DNA of 55,686 nt from Chitinophagaceae bacterium (GTDB lineage: Bacteria; Bacteroidota; Bacteroidia; Chitinophagales; Chitinophagaceae). Shown one piece after another: positions 16,938 through 26,644 of the stretch (position 1 is the stretch's first letter; each line of letters opens with the position of its first letter). Both the position numbers and the translations under genes were made by a program. Location of the stretch: NCBI GenBank assembly GCA_014379345.1, contig JACMLY010000039.1:1-55686 (forward strand), read 5' to 3'. Below the pieces are notes generated by a model. It saw only the letters and a list, made by a program, of their open reading frames with translations. It had not been told where the DNA came from and made no database searches.

Positions 16938-17972
16938 TTAGAACAGCCTGACAATAAAATATACGATCGCCGCTAACAACGCACTTACCGGGATCGTCAG
17001 TATCCATGCCCACAGCAGGTTTATAGTAACACCCCAGCGAACCGCAGACAGACGTTTGGTTGCTCCGACACCAATAATAGCACCGGTAATAGTATGTGTA
17101 GTACTGACTGGAATGCCTAAATGCTCCGCCAGGTATAATGTGGCAGCCCCGGCTGTTTCTGCGCTCACCCCTTCCAGGGGTGTAACTTTTGTGATACGCG
17201 TTCCCATGGTTTTAACGATCTTCCAACCGCCGCTCATTGTGCCGAAAGCGATAGCGGTGAAACTGGCTAACGGTACCCACGAGTAAGCGTTTACAAATTC
17301 TGTAAAAGTCATTTCAACTCCACGCCCCTTTTCATAAAAAATAATGGCAGCGCCGATAATACCCATTACTTTCTGGGCATCATTACCACCATGTCCCAGG
17401 CTGAATGCTGCTGAAGAAACCAATTGCAAACGCCGGAACCAGCTATCGGCCTTATACGGATTGGCGCGCCTGCATATATTCACAATAATCACGGTGATGA
17501 TGAAAGCCACTAGCATGCCGATGAGCGGAGCAAGAAAAATGAATAGTACTGTGGGAAGGACCTTCGCATAATTGATAACAGACACACCTCCTTCGCTTAA
17601 CGAGCCTGCATGCGCCAGCGCAGCTCCAATAAATCCGCCCAATAATGTATGGGATGAGCTGGATGGTATTCCGAACCACCATGTCAGTAGATTCCACGCG
17701 ATGGCGGCAATCAGTCCGGCAAAAATTACATCAAGCGTAATAAAATTTTCATGCACCGATTTAGAGATGGTATTGCCTATTTTAAATTCTCCGATCAGGT
17801 ATTTGGAAATAAAAAAAGCGGCAAAGTTGAAAAATGCCGCCCACAACACAGCCTGGAAAGGCGTTAATACTTTGGTAGAAACAATGGTAGCAATGGAGTT
17901 GGCTGCGTCATGAAATCCGTTGATATAATCAAAAACCAGAGCCAATATAATAATGATTACCAAAAATGTCAT
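16938..17972 (-). CDS. Inorganic phosphate transporter, PiT family
   Basis: Low-affinity phosphate/metal-phosphate symporter of the inner membrane. The 344-residue polytopic protein carries the two duplicated PHO4 signatures: GFHDAANSIATIVSTKVL near the N-terminus (about residues 20-37) and SLGHGGNDAQKVMGII in the second half (about 195-210), plus GIPVSTTHTITGAIIG. It follows the DUF47 gene on the same strand after a 120-base gap and ends at a strong terminator, so the pair is one transcription unit. Confidence 0.95.
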   Translation of the reverse strand: MTFLVIIIILALVFDYINGFHDAANSIATIVSTKVLTPFQAVLWAAFFNFAAFFISKYLIGEFKIGNTISKSVHENFITLDVIFAGLIAAIAWNLLTWWFGIPSSSSHTLLGGFIGAALAHAGSLSEGGVSVINYAKVLPTVLFIFLAPLIGMLVAFIITVIIVNICRRANPYKADSWFRRLQLVSSAAFSLGHGGNDAQKVMGIIGAAIIFYEKGRGVEMTFTEFVNAYSWVPLASFTAIAFGTMSGGWKIVKTMGTRITKVTPLEGVSAETAGAATLYLAEHLGIPVSTTHTITGAIIGVGATKRLSAVRWGVTINLLWAWILTIPVSALLAAIVYFIVRLF

Positions 17973-18092
17973 ACAGGGAAAAATTTGATCCCGCCTTTTA
18001 CGGAAGAAGATTTGAAGGCGAGGAAATTCAAAACTGAGTGTTTTTTAAGGGACGATTCGAATTTACCTGCCCGTAAGCAGGTTGTCAAATAA

Positions 18093-18740
18093 TTATGCAT
18101 ATTTAATAATAATGGATTCGATCACATTACCGGCATCCTCACATTTATCGGTTACAATTTCCATTACCTGGTAAATTTCTCTTTTTTTGATTACCTCTTT
18201 GGCATCGGGTTCGGTTTCAAAAAGGCGGTCGATACTCATATCGAATATATCATCGGCCTGGTTCTCAATGCTATTCACTTTTACAAGGGCCTCTGTAATC
18301 TTACGCATATCCCGCATGTTGCGTAATTCCAGTATTGCATTTTTGATTTGCTCGCAACCCTGTTCGATCAGTTCTGCCATTTTTTGAATGCCCTGGTCGT
18401 TGGGATTTACTTTATAAAAATTTATTTTTTTTGCAGAAGCAAAAATATAATCACAGATATCGTCCAGTGCGGAAGCCAGGTAGTGTATATCTTCCCGGTC
18501 AAAAGGGGTAATAAAATTGCGGCCGAGCTCGGTAAAAATTTTGTGGGTTAAATCATCATTGACATGTTCAAGATCTTCAATTTGGGAAATCAAGGCTGCC
18601 CGCTTATCAAAATCAGGTTGGGTAACAACTTGTTTTAACATTTTCCCCATTTTAGAAACCGTTTCCGCCACTTCTTCAAACAATGTATAAAAGATCCTGT
18701 CTTTTGGCATAAAGATCTTCATCATGGAATTCAGACCCAT
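18093..18740 (-). CDS. DUF47 family PhoU-like partner of the PiT transporter
   Basis: A 215-residue all-helical protein with MMKIFMPKDRIFYTLFEE at the start and paired acidic helices (EDLEHVNDDLTHKIF, ALDDICDYI, VNSIENQADDIFD) typical of the DUF47/PhoU superfamily. Such proteins are usually encoded next to PiT transporters and are thought to gate them. It is first in the minus-strand unit and diverges from the porin gene across a 122-base shared promoter region. Confidence 0.93.
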   Translation of the reverse strand: MGLNSMMKIFMPKDRIFYTLFEEVAETVSKMGKMLKQVVTQPDFDKRAALISQIEDLEHVNDDLTHKIFTELGRNFITPFDREDIHYLASALDDICDYIFASAKKINFYKVNPNDQGIQKMAELIEQGCEQIKNAILELRNMRDMRKITEALVKVNSIENQADDIFDMSIDRLFETEPDAKEVIKKREIYQVMEIVTDKCEDAGNVIESIIIKYA

Positions 18741-18756
18741 ACTAAATAGTTTGGCG

Positions 18757-18764
18757 CAAAAATA
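18757..18764 (-). promoter_or_regulatory. Candidate -7 element for the DUF47-PiT unit
   Basis: Reads TATTTTTG on the minus strand, 16 bases before the DUF47 start codon. No Pho-box-like repeats lie directly upstream of it on this strand, which suggests constitutive expression, unlike the divergent porin. Confidence 0.5.
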
Positions 18765-18800
18765 GAATTATTGTAGTGGGATTTAAATAAATGCGTTTTG

Positions 18801-18844
18801 GTAATAATTTCTTAACATAGGGGTTTTCACCATACTTATCTTTG
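18801..18844 (+). promoter_or_regulatory. Pho-box-like repeats and -7 element for the porin gene
   Basis: Three 7-mers start 11 bases apart: GTAATAA (18801), TTAACAT (18812) and GTTTTCA (18823). Seven bases later comes TATCTTTG (18837-18844), a perfect TAnnTTTG. The 7-plus-4 spacing is that of PhoB half-sites. The middle 7-mer and its following AGGGG are shared with the site at 20232. Confidence 0.65.
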
Positions 18845-18862
18845 AATGGATATTAAATAAAT

Positions 18863-20170
18863 ATGAAGTTATTGTTACGTAAATGGATGGTGCTGCTATT
18901 TATTACGATTACATGCCAGGTTCAACCGGTACGCGCCCAGTTTATAATGGATATGATCGACACAACCTCTGAAATCGGGAGAGGCATGCTTTCATTATAC
19001 AAGAAATTCGATAGAATCAGGATCTCCGGGTATATTCAGCCGCAATTCCAGGTAGCAGAAGAAAAAGGCGCCAGAAGTTATAACGGGGGAGATTTCGCTC
19101 CCCAGGTTCACAATCGCTTTATGTTGCGCAGGGGGCGGATCAGGTTTGATTATGCTCATTTTACCGATACTGGTCAGGCAGTTGTACAGTTTGCTTTTCA
19201 ATTCGACGGAACTGAGCGTGGCGTAAATATCCGTGATTTCTGGGGTAGAATATTTGAAAACCGGTTCGAGGTATTTTCGTTAACTACAGGCATGTTTGCC
19301 CGTCCATTTGGCTATGAAGTCAATCTTTCTTCTTCAGACCGCGAATCACCCGAAAGAGGGAGAATGAGTCAGATACTCATGCGAACAGAACGGGACATAG
19401 GTGCCATGGTTTCTTTCGAGCCTCGAAGGAGAAAGCATCCGCTTCGTTACTTGAAATGGGATGCTGGTTTTTTTAATGGCCAGGGTTTAACTGCTCCCGG
19501 AGAGTTTGATAGCCATAAAGATTTTATCACAAGACTTTCTTTAAAACCATATCACCTTTCAAAAAAAGCAACTTTATCAGTGGGTATCTCTTACCTGAAT
19601 GGAGGTTTGATCCAGAATACCAAGTATGTGTACACGATACAGAAAAAAGCCCTTAAGAATTTTGAAGTCGATTCCGCGGTAACTAACATAGGCAAAATAG
19701 CACCGCGTAAATATTACGGTGCCGATGGACAGCTGAAAATAAAGCATGCATGGGGCTTTACGGAATTGAGATGCGAATACTGGCGAGGGAAACAAACCTC
19801 CACCGGCCACAATTCAGAAACACCTGGCTCGGTATTGAACGAGCCTTATTATATCCGGAACTTTGATGGTGCATTCTTTTACCTGCTTCAGAACATTTTA
19901 AATACAAAGCATCAGCTGGCATTTAAATATGATTGGTATGATCCCAATACAGATGTTCGGGGAAACGAGATCGGAGCACAGGGATCAAATCTTAACGCGA
20001 CCGATCTTAAGTATTCAACATTTTCGATAGGCTATAATTATTATATGAATGAGAATATGAAACTCCTGGTTTGGTATGATTGGGTAAAAAATGAAAAAAC
20101 CAGCTTGAATGATTTCAGCCGTGATATACAGGATAATATTTTTACCTGCCGTCTTCAATTTCGTTTTTAG
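18863..20170 (+). CDS. OprO/OprP-like phosphate-selective porin
   Basis: Outer-membrane beta-barrel channel of the OprO_P family for phosphate or polyphosphate. The 435-residue protein has a signal peptide (about residues 1-25, ..PVRAQ). The mature part opens with a short helix-rich stretch, then ISGYIQPQFQVAEE, FMLRRGRIRFDYAHF and repeated amphipathic strands to a C-terminal Phe (FTCRLQFRF). The position opposite DUF47-PiT and the Pho-box-like promoter support a phosphate role. Confidence 0.88.
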   Translation: MKLLLRKWMVLLFITITCQVQPVRAQFIMDMIDTTSEIGRGMLSLYKKFDRIRISGYIQPQFQVAEEKGARSYNGGDFAPQVHNRFMLRRGRIRFDYAHFTDTGQAVVQFAFQFDGTERGVNIRDFWGRIFENRFEVFSLTTGMFARPFGYEVNLSSSDRESPERGRMSQILMRTERDIGAMVSFEPRRRKHPLRYLKWDAGFFNGQGLTAPGEFDSHKDFITRLSLKPYHLSKKATLSVGISYLNGGLIQNTKYVYTIQKKALKNFEVDSAVTNIGKIAPRKYYGADGQLKIKHAWGFTELRCEYWRGKQTSTGHNSETPGSVLNEPYYIRNFDGAFFYLLQNILNTKHQLAFKYDWYDPNTDVRGNEIGAQGSNLNATDLKYSTFSIGYNYYMNENMKLLVWYDWVKNEKTSLNDFSRDIQDNIFTCRLQFRF

Positions 20171-20181
20171 TTCACAAAAAC

Positions 20182-20276
20182 ATAACATCCCCTTAATATC
20201 ATTCGGGATAAGATGCCCACTTTACAATTCCTTAACATAGGGGTAACATGGCGATAATATAGCCCGGATACTTTTG
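20182..20276 (+). promoter_or_regulatory. Extended Pho-box-like array and -7 element for the TonB receptor
   Basis: Four 7-mers start every 11 bases: TTTACAA (20221), TTAACAT (20232), GTAACAT (20243) and ATAATAT (20254). After 8 bases comes TACTTTTG (20269-20276), a match to TAnnTTTG. A further pair in the same phase pattern is ATAACAT (20182) and TTAATAT (20193). Transcription would start near 20283, about 16 bases before the GTG start. Confidence 0.7.
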
Positions 20277-20298
20277 CGGCTTAACTAAACCGAGCATT

Positions 20299-23088
20299 GT
20301 GAGCCCAAAGCAGCTTTTTTTTATACCTTTTTTATTACTCAGTTTTTTTGTTTCTGCTCAATCGGTAAAACTTAATGGCAAAGTAATTAATGATAAAAAT
20401 GAGCCTATCCCGGGTGCTACAGTAAGCGTTCAGGGTTTAAATCGTCCGGTGGCAGCTGATATAGAGGGCCGGTTTTCTGTTACACTTGAACCAGGAAAGC
20501 AATACGCGATTACAGTGTCCAGTGTAGGTTACTCAACAAAACTAGTGGAAGATGTATCGGTTAAGGCAAATGAGGATAATGAGGTAACTATTGTTCTTGA
20601 ATCCAAATCGACCCTAACGGAGGTTGTAGTAAGGACTTCAGTTCGTCGGGAAACTACTAGTGCTTTGCTGAATTTACAACGAAACAATACAGCTGTTTCA
20701 AGTGGAATATCAGCAGATTTCATTCGCCGCACACCTGATAAAAATACCGGAGAAGTTCTTAGGCGGGTGAGTGGTACTTCAATTCAGGATAATAAATTTG
20801 TTATCGTGCGTGGGTTGAGTGACCGTTATAACTCTGCTTACATTAACGGGGCACAACTGCCAAGTAGTGAACCGGATAAAAAGGCTTTTTCTTTCGATGT
20901 TATCCCATCAGCGATGATTGATAATATCATAATAAATAAAACCGCCACTCCGGATCTTTCAGGTGAGTTTGCAGGAGGATTGGTGCAAATACAAACTAAA
21001 GATATTCCAACCATCAATCAACTTAATTTCGGGGTCAGTTTTGGATTTAATACGCAGTCTGCTTTCAAAGATTTTATAAGTAATGAGCGTGGTAGTACTG
21101 ATTGGTTGGGTTTTGATGATCAGCGCGAATTGCCAACAATATATCCTAAAAAGTACCTGGCTTTTAACAGGTTAAAAAATGAAGATCAGATCGCTGTGGC
21201 AAAGTCTTTTAATGATCAGGCATATAAAGAACACCAGTCTACAGCTTTGCCGATACAACAATATAACCTCACCTGGGCAAATGCTATAAAAGGAAAAGAT
21301 GGTAGCTCGTTCGGTTCAGTGCTCGGTGTTACCTACCGCAGCCAGAAACTTTTGTATGAAGCAACGCGTGATTTGTATGAAAAAGGTGTTAATGGCCAGG
21401 CATTTTTTGATTACACTGATTTACAGAATAAGTATACTATTAACCTCGGTGCAATTGCTAACATTGCGTGGACAAAGGGTAAGCATAAAATAGCTTTTAA
21501 GAATTTATTTAACCAGCTGTTCGATGACAATTACTATACCCGTACCGGTATCAATACTGAAAATTTGCAGGATGTTTCATTGCGTTCAAGTGTATTGAAT
21601 CAGCGTAGTCTCTACACAACGCAATTAGAAGGCACGCACCAAATTAACTGGAAGGATATTAAGTTTACCTGGAACCTTAATTACGCCTTTAATAATAAGC
21701 AGCAACCCGATCTGCGTGTTCAGACTTACGGGAAAAGTATAGGTACAAATACCCCCTACAGTATCAACTTACGGGGTAACAATACCAATAGATTTTTTAG
21801 TGACTTAAAAGATAATGCGTTTGGTTATAACGTTGCAGCTTCTGTTCCATTCAATCTTGGCGAACAAAAGCAATCCGTTAAAATCGGTGGAAGTGCTACA
21901 GTTCGTTTGCGTGATTTTAAGGCAATTATTCTGGGTTTTACAGATCCTTCGGATAATAATTTGCTCACACTTCCATATGACCAGATATTTCTTTCGCAAA
22001 ACTTCGGTGGGAACGGGTTTGAGCTAAGTACTGATCTGCAAAACCCCCAGGATAAATATTATGGAGTATCAGCGCTATCTGCGGGCTACATTATGTTCGA
22101 TAATAAGCTTGGCAGTAATGTTCGTTTGATCTGGGGAAGCCGGTTTGAAAATTTTGAGCAGTTCTTGAAATCAAACCAGGCGGGGACTGATAAGGCACAG
22201 GTGATCAATACCGATAAATTTGATGTGCTGCCTTCCATCAATCTTACAATCAGTCCAAACGCAAAAACGAATATCCGAATAGCTGCATCCAGAACTGTAG
22301 CCCGTCCGGAATTCAGGGAAATTGCTCCATTTACCTTCTTTGATTTCGAACAACTCGCGTCGACAGCCGGATCGCCTGGACTAAAAAGAAGCAGTATTCT
22401 TAACGGAGACATTCGTTATGAATGGTATCCAAAAGCGGGTGAATTGTTGTCGCTCGGCGTTTTTTATAAAGATTTCACCGATCCAATCGAATTGCGCCTG
22501 AATAGTGCCAGTGTTGCAACTCGTCGTCAATACCAATTTCAGAATGCGGAAAATGCTCAGTTATTTGGGGTTGAAGCGGAATTCCGTAAGAGTCTTTCGT
22601 TCTTATCAGCCAATACAGCATGGTTGGAAAAATTCTATTTCAATGGGAATGTATCAGTCATAATATCTGAAGTGACCCTGGGCAATGTAGATGCATCAGG
22701 TAATAAACTGCCTTCCACCCAGCGTCCTTTACAAGGTCAGTCTCCTTACCTGATAAATGCGGGTTTTCAGTACGATGGAGAAAAAGGAACAAATGTTTCA
22801 TTATTATATAATCGTATTGGTCAACGGCTTGCTTTGGTGGGAAATGATGATTTCGGTGATATTTACGAAAAGCCCAGAGACCTGGTTGACTTTCAAATAG
22901 GACAAAAAATAATAAAAAACAAAGGTGAATTGCGCCTTACTGTTAGTGATATCCTTAACCAGCCTTATGTTACGTACGAAAATCGCAATAACAAAAAAAT
23001 CTATGAAAGCAGCATAGATAAAATATTCACTTCTTACAAGCCCGGAATCAATATAACTCTTGGCTTTACGTATAATCTGGGATTGTAA
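20299..23088 (+). CDS. TonB-dependent receptor with CarboxypepD-like N-terminal domain
   Basis: Outer-membrane active transporter, 929 residues. A signal peptide (about residues 1-20, ..FFVSAQS) is followed by a carboxypeptidase-regulatory-like domain (about 23-105, VKLNGKVINDKNEPIPGATV), a plug (about 115-235, with FVIVRGLSDRYNSAYINGAQ) and a 22-strand-type barrel. The start is GTG at 20299, supported by the signal peptide directly after it. The Pho-box-like promoter and the following lipoprotein gene (28 bases away) suggest phosphate-starvation uptake of an organophosphate. The ligand is not identified. Confidence 0.93.
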   Translation: MSPKQLFFIPFLLLSFFVSAQSVKLNGKVINDKNEPIPGATVSVQGLNRPVAADIEGRFSVTLEPGKQYAITVSSVGYSTKLVEDVSVKANEDNEVTIVLESKSTLTEVVVRTSVRRETTSALLNLQRNNTAVSSGISADFIRRTPDKNTGEVLRRVSGTSIQDNKFVIVRGLSDRYNSAYINGAQLPSSEPDKKAFSFDVIPSAMIDNIIINKTATPDLSGEFAGGLVQIQTKDIPTINQLNFGVSFGFNTQSAFKDFISNERGSTDWLGFDDQRELPTIYPKKYLAFNRLKNEDQIAVAKSFNDQAYKEHQSTALPIQQYNLTWANAIKGKDGSSFGSVLGVTYRSQKLLYEATRDLYEKGVNGQAFFDYTDLQNKYTINLGAIANIAWTKGKHKIAFKNLFNQLFDDNYYTRTGINTENLQDVSLRSSVLNQRSLYTTQLEGTHQINWKDIKFTWNLNYAFNNKQQPDLRVQTYGKSIGTNTPYSINLRGNNTNRFFSDLKDNAFGYNVAASVPFNLGEQKQSVKIGGSATVRLRDFKAIILGFTDPSDNNLLTLPYDQIFLSQNFGGNGFELSTDLQNPQDKYYGVSALSAGYIMFDNKLGSNVRLIWGSRFENFEQFLKSNQAGTDKAQVINTDKFDVLPSINLTISPNAKTNIRIAASRTVARPEFREIAPFTFFDFEQLASTAGSPGLKRSSILNGDIRYEWYPKAGELLSLGVFYKDFTDPIELRLNSASVATRRQYQFQNAENAQLFGVEAEFRKSLSFLSANTAWLEKFYFNGNVSVIISEVTLGNVDASGNKLPSTQRPLQGQSPYLINAGFQYDGEKGTNVSLLYNRIGQRLALVGNDDFGDIYEKPRDLVDFQIGQKIIKNKGELRLTVSDILNQPYVTYENRNNKKIYESSIDKIFTSYKPGINITLGFTYNLGL

Positions 23089-23115
23089 ACTATATAAATA
23101 ACAAACAAGAATAAA

Positions 23116-24501
23116 ATGAAAAAGTTAATTCTGGCACTTTTTGTAATCGTCTCGGCTTTCAGTGCCTGCGTTAAAGTTGAGATCGACGACTCAGTTAACA
23201 ATACTACAGATAGTACGAGTGGTGGAGGTGGTTGCACGGGCACCAAGCAGGAGCAAATAATTTGCAGCAAGATAATAACAGGAGTTATTAACGACAATGT
23301 TACTCTTCCCAAGGGCAAGTACATATTGAAAGGTTATGTATTCATCAACAATCGTGCAGTATTGACATTTGCAGCTGGTAGTCTTATTGTAAGTGATACT
23401 ATTCAGAAAGGTGCACTGATCGTTGAACGCAATTCCCGCTTGTTTGCAGAAGGCACTGCTTCGGAACCAATAGTATTCACTTCAGGTAAACCAGCTGGTC
23501 AACGCAAACCCGGAGACTGGGGAGGAATCGTGTTATTGGGAAATGCTCCTACCAATAGGAGCACAACGCCTATAATAGAAGGCGGAATCAATTCTGAATA
23601 CGGTGGAAGTGTTGTAGCTGATAACAGTGGTACATTAAAATATGTCCGTATTGAATTTGCAGGTATTGCAGCGGATCCCAACTCTGAAATTAACGGTCTT
23701 ACCTGTGGTGGTGTCGGTAGTGGAACTACTCTTGAAAATATTCAGGTTTCATACGGCAACGATGATGCTTATGAGTTTTTTGGTGGCACAGTAAACCCCA
23801 AAAATATTATTGCATTTGCTACAGCTGATGATGATTTTGACTTTGACTTTGGATTTGTGGGACGTTTACAATTCGGTATTTCACTTAGGGATCCTGCTTT
23901 TGTAGATGGTGGCGATGCTGGTAATGGTATCGAATGTGATAATGATGGTACAGGAACAGTTGCCAGCCCACGTACTCGTCCACAAATGAGCAATTTTACT
24001 TTTGTGGGACCAAATGGTGCAGCTGGTACATTGGCCAATCATAATTTCAATACAAGATTCCGTCGTTCAACTCATTTTGTTTTACGTAATTCTATTTTAG
24101 TAGGGTATGCCAAAGGTGGCTTTCAATTTGAAAGTGATTCAACGGCTCAGGGTTACATTGATGGCAGGTCGTCGTTCCGTCATAATCTTGTTCATGCAGT
24201 CGTTGAACCGTATAAAGTATCAAGCACAACATTAATTACTGCTGCTGCGGTTAAAGCAAAAGCTGAAGGTGTTGATAGTTGTAAGACCTATACGTCCGGA
24301 ACAGAATTAATGCTTGAAAATCCATTCAATCTCGCAGCCCCTAATTTTGCTCCAAAGGCAGGAAGCCCGGCAACTGCCGCAGAAGTAGCAAGTTTCCACC
24401 TGTTGCCAAGTTTTACCGTTACAACGTATGTAGGCGCGTTAGGCACTACAAATTGGCTTCAGGGCTGGACGAACTTTACACCTCAAACCAATGTCTATTA
24501 A
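23116..24501 (+). CDS. Surface or periplasmic beta-helix-like lipoprotein paired with the TonB receptor
   Basis: A 461-residue lipoprotein with a signal peptide ending in the lipobox F-S-A-C (Cys17), a Ser/Thr/Gly-rich linker with a GGGGC stretch, then a repetitive region resembling right-handed beta-helix proteins (AVLTFAAGSLIVSD, GDWGGIVLLGNAP, LKYVRIEFAGIA, LENIQVSYGNDDAYEFFGG). Such proteins are often encoded beside TonB receptors of this type in Bacteroidota, replacing a SusD partner (recalled). It shares the operon with the receptor and ends at a strong terminator. The ligand is unknown. Confidence 0.75.
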   Translation: MKKLILALFVIVSAFSACVKVEIDDSVNNTTDSTSGGGGCTGTKQEQIICSKIITGVINDNVTLPKGKYILKGYVFINNRAVLTFAAGSLIVSDTIQKGALIVERNSRLFAEGTASEPIVFTSGKPAGQRKPGDWGGIVLLGNAPTNRSTTPIIEGGINSEYGGSVVADNSGTLKYVRIEFAGIAADPNSEINGLTCGGVGSGTTLENIQVSYGNDDAYEFFGGTVNPKNIIAFATADDDFDFDFGFVGRLQFGISLRDPAFVDGGDAGNGIECDNDGTGTVASPRTRPQMSNFTFVGPNGAAGTLANHNFNTRFRRSTHFVLRNSILVGYAKGGFQFESDSTAQGYIDGRSSFRHNLVHAVVEPYKVSSTTLITAAAVKAKAEGVDSCKTYTSGTELMLENPFNLAAPNFAPKAGSPATAAEVASFHLLPSFTVTTYVGALGTTNWLQGWTNFTPQTNVY

Positions 24502-24525
24502 TTTATTTTTGTAACATACTTTTAG

Positions 24526-24555
24526 AGCCGCTTACATTTTGTAAGCGGCTTTTTA
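24526..24555 (+). terminator. Rho-independent terminator after the receptor-lipoprotein operon
   Basis: AGCCGCTTAC (24526-24535), loop ATTTT, GTAAGCGGCT (24541-24550), then TTTTTAG. The perfect 10-bp stem lies 25 bases after the stop. Confidence 0.92.
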
Positions 24556-24566
24556 GTTAAAGACTT

Positions 24567-25085
24567 ATGATGTCAAAATTCATCTCCGTTCTCCTGTTTT
24601 CTTTTGGTGCATTATTATGCAGCTGCAATGACCCCCAGATCAAAAAAAAGCAGAATAAGGAAGATGCTTTTAAAACATTGGTTGATATTGATGAAAGACT
24701 TAGGAGTGCTGACAGCTTAGTGGTAGTCTTTTATAAGCACCCATATGGAGCCGATTCACTACGGTACACCCGATATTATACACAAATTTCTGTAGTGGGT
24801 CCGGTCGAACTCGAACTTTTGCAACAACAATTAAAACAGAAAGCCATAAGATTAGAAAAACATCGCTATTGTCGCGGAGAAGGGAAAGTCTGGTGTTATT
24901 CAAAAGGGAAAATTTTTCAAACACTTTATTTTAGTACACTTTGTGATAATTGCTGCCATGTATACCTTATTAAGGATGGATTTTTCTTTTACACCGATAT
25001 TTTGAAATCGTTTACTTCATGGCTTACTTCTGTTAAGCCGATATCAAAAGAGCCTTTCAATGATTCGACCATTACTAATAATTAA
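24567..25085 (+). CDS. Hypothetical lipoprotein
   Basis: A 172-residue protein with a lipoprotein signal (ALLCSC, acylated Cys near residue 20). No known domain is recognised. The body has six further cysteines, including CRGEGKVWC and CDNCC, so disulfides or metal binding are possible. It starts just after the terminator of the upstream operon and probably has its own promoter or low read-through. It is convergent with the transglutaminase-like gene. Confidence 0.6.
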   Translation: MMSKFISVLLFSFGALLCSCNDPQIKKKQNKEDAFKTLVDIDERLRSADSLVVVFYKHPYGADSLRYTRYYTQISVVGPVELELLQQQLKQKAIRLEKHRYCRGEGKVWCYSKGKIFQTLYFSTLCDNCCHVYLIKDGFFFYTDILKSFTSWLTSVKPISKEPFNDSTITNN

Positions 25086-25121
25086 ATTAGGGATAGTATT
25101 GGGAAAACTAAGACTGATGAG

Positions 25122-26330
25122 CTATTTTCTTTCACCTGGATTGTAGGCATACACAATCTCATAAGGAGTTTTACTTAATGTCGGAATTCTTTGCCCGATA
25201 CGAAGATCTTGAGTTTGAGGAGTTGGTTCGCAGATGGAATATTTTTTTCCATTATAAACGATTGGATTTCCCACGGGCTTGTCCAACTGTACAGCAATCG
25301 TTACATGCTTGGGATATACCAACACAATCATAGGAAGATTGTAAATTTCTTTCACCAGGCAAAAAAACAATGCCGCTCTGTCCTCGCAGTCACTGTGTTC
25401 GTACAATAACGTTTCTTCCGGTGATAAACGTTTTTCCTTCCCAAAAATTTCAGTATCCTTTTCGAACAAAAAAGCATAACGGGTGAAACGCATTAAATAA
25501 TCTATTCCATTTTTTTTGGTCATGCCCTTAATGTTCTTTTTAATAAGGGGAATCAGTGACATGTAAGTTTCCTTACTCAATGGGATATTAAAATAATAGC
25601 TATAATCAACCACCGGATAGTTAGCAAAAATTGCCTGGATCTGCGGATTAAGTTTTACTTTGAAATGATAATTATTCTGATAATAATTAAAAGATATGTC
25701 ACGTTCTGAATAATTAGCAGGATTAAAATCGGGGAGCTGCGTCACTTTATAGGAAAAGGGATGCTTCGAATCCGGGATATCAATGTTTATTTCCGAAAAT
25801 TTTTCTTTTTCAAAATCAATGGTCCCATAGTCATGATAGTTTAAGCATACAAACTGGTTACCATCACTGATGCGCGATGGTATATTATATATTTTCTCTT
25901 CACTTTGAACATAAAATAGCAATTTATCTCCAGACATGGTTAAAGCAGCATGGTAGCCCGACTTCACTAAAAAAAACCATTTGTATAAGGTGTACCTCCA
26001 ATAATTGTCAGCTTTAGGACTTATATGTTGTGCCGTTTTTCGGATGAGCTGGTAATAAAGCCAGTCGTCAGGGTTATTCGTTTCTTTATATAGAAGCAAA
26101 GCTTCAATGACGGACTGATAATTAGCGTCTGAGATTTTTTTATAAAACGACTGTACCGATTGTTCAGAAAGAGGCTCGCGAAAAGGAATTAATACAGAGG
26201 AATCCAGTTTAAATTCGATTGAATCACCATAAAAATCAAAACTGCTTTTTATGCCGTTTTGTGAGTATGAAGAAAGTTTAACCACACAAATACCAGTAAC
26301 TATAAATAATATGATAAGCTTTTTGTTCAA
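25122..26330 (-). CDS. Exported transglutaminase-like protein
   Basis: A 402-residue protein with an N-terminal signal or anchor segment (about residues 4-22). The C-terminal third looks like a transglutaminase/cysteine-protease fold: Cys in HSDCEDRAALFFCLVKEIY (about residue 316), His in YPKHVTIAV (about 342) and a plausible acidic partner in SICEPTP. The N-terminal two thirds are unrecognised and rich in Tyr and Phe. No operon partner. The function could be peptide cleavage or cross-linking, or a non-catalytic role. Confidence 0.6.
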   Translation of the reverse strand: MNKKLIILFIVTGICVVKLSSYSQNGIKSSFDFYGDSIEFKLDSSVLIPFREPLSEQSVQSFYKKISDANYQSVIEALLLYKETNNPDDWLYYQLIRKTAQHISPKADNYWRYTLYKWFFLVKSGYHAALTMSGDKLLFYVQSEEKIYNIPSRISDGNQFVCLNYHDYGTIDFEKEKFSEINIDIPDSKHPFSYKVTQLPDFNPANYSERDISFNYYQNNYHFKVKLNPQIQAIFANYPVVDYSYYFNIPLSKETYMSLIPLIKKNIKGMTKKNGIDYLMRFTRYAFLFEKDTEIFGKEKRLSPEETLLYEHSDCEDRAALFFCLVKEIYNLPMIVLVYPKHVTIAVQLDKPVGNPIVYNGKKYSICEPTPQTQDLRIGQRIPTLSKTPYEIVYAYNPGERK

Positions 26331-26644
26331 CGGATTTTAATTACTCTAAATGTACAAAAAATTAACAATAAGGTAATATTAATTTTTTCATTGGGAGCTG
26401 AAAAAGTACTATTATCCACATTGTGGCACGATCAGCAAGCCGGAGATTAAATCGATTTTCCTTTTAGTCGGCAAATATTCAAACAATCATTTACGCGTTA
26501 GAAAAAATATACGCCCGACACAAGAGCGCTGCTCCTTATCAAGCTTTCTTAACCTTATCGTAAGGTTTTAATCAATTCCCCGTAACACTGCCACATTACC
26601 TTGCAGCTTCAAATTCTATCTGTACACTATATGTTTTGAATGAT

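Noticed and set aside
17910..18092. 60-codon plus-strand ORF between the PiT and DUF47 genes
   Set aside because: It partly overlaps PiT antisense and has no recognisable features. The 120-base gap holds only a weak ACCTGC/GCAGGT hairpin without a T-run.
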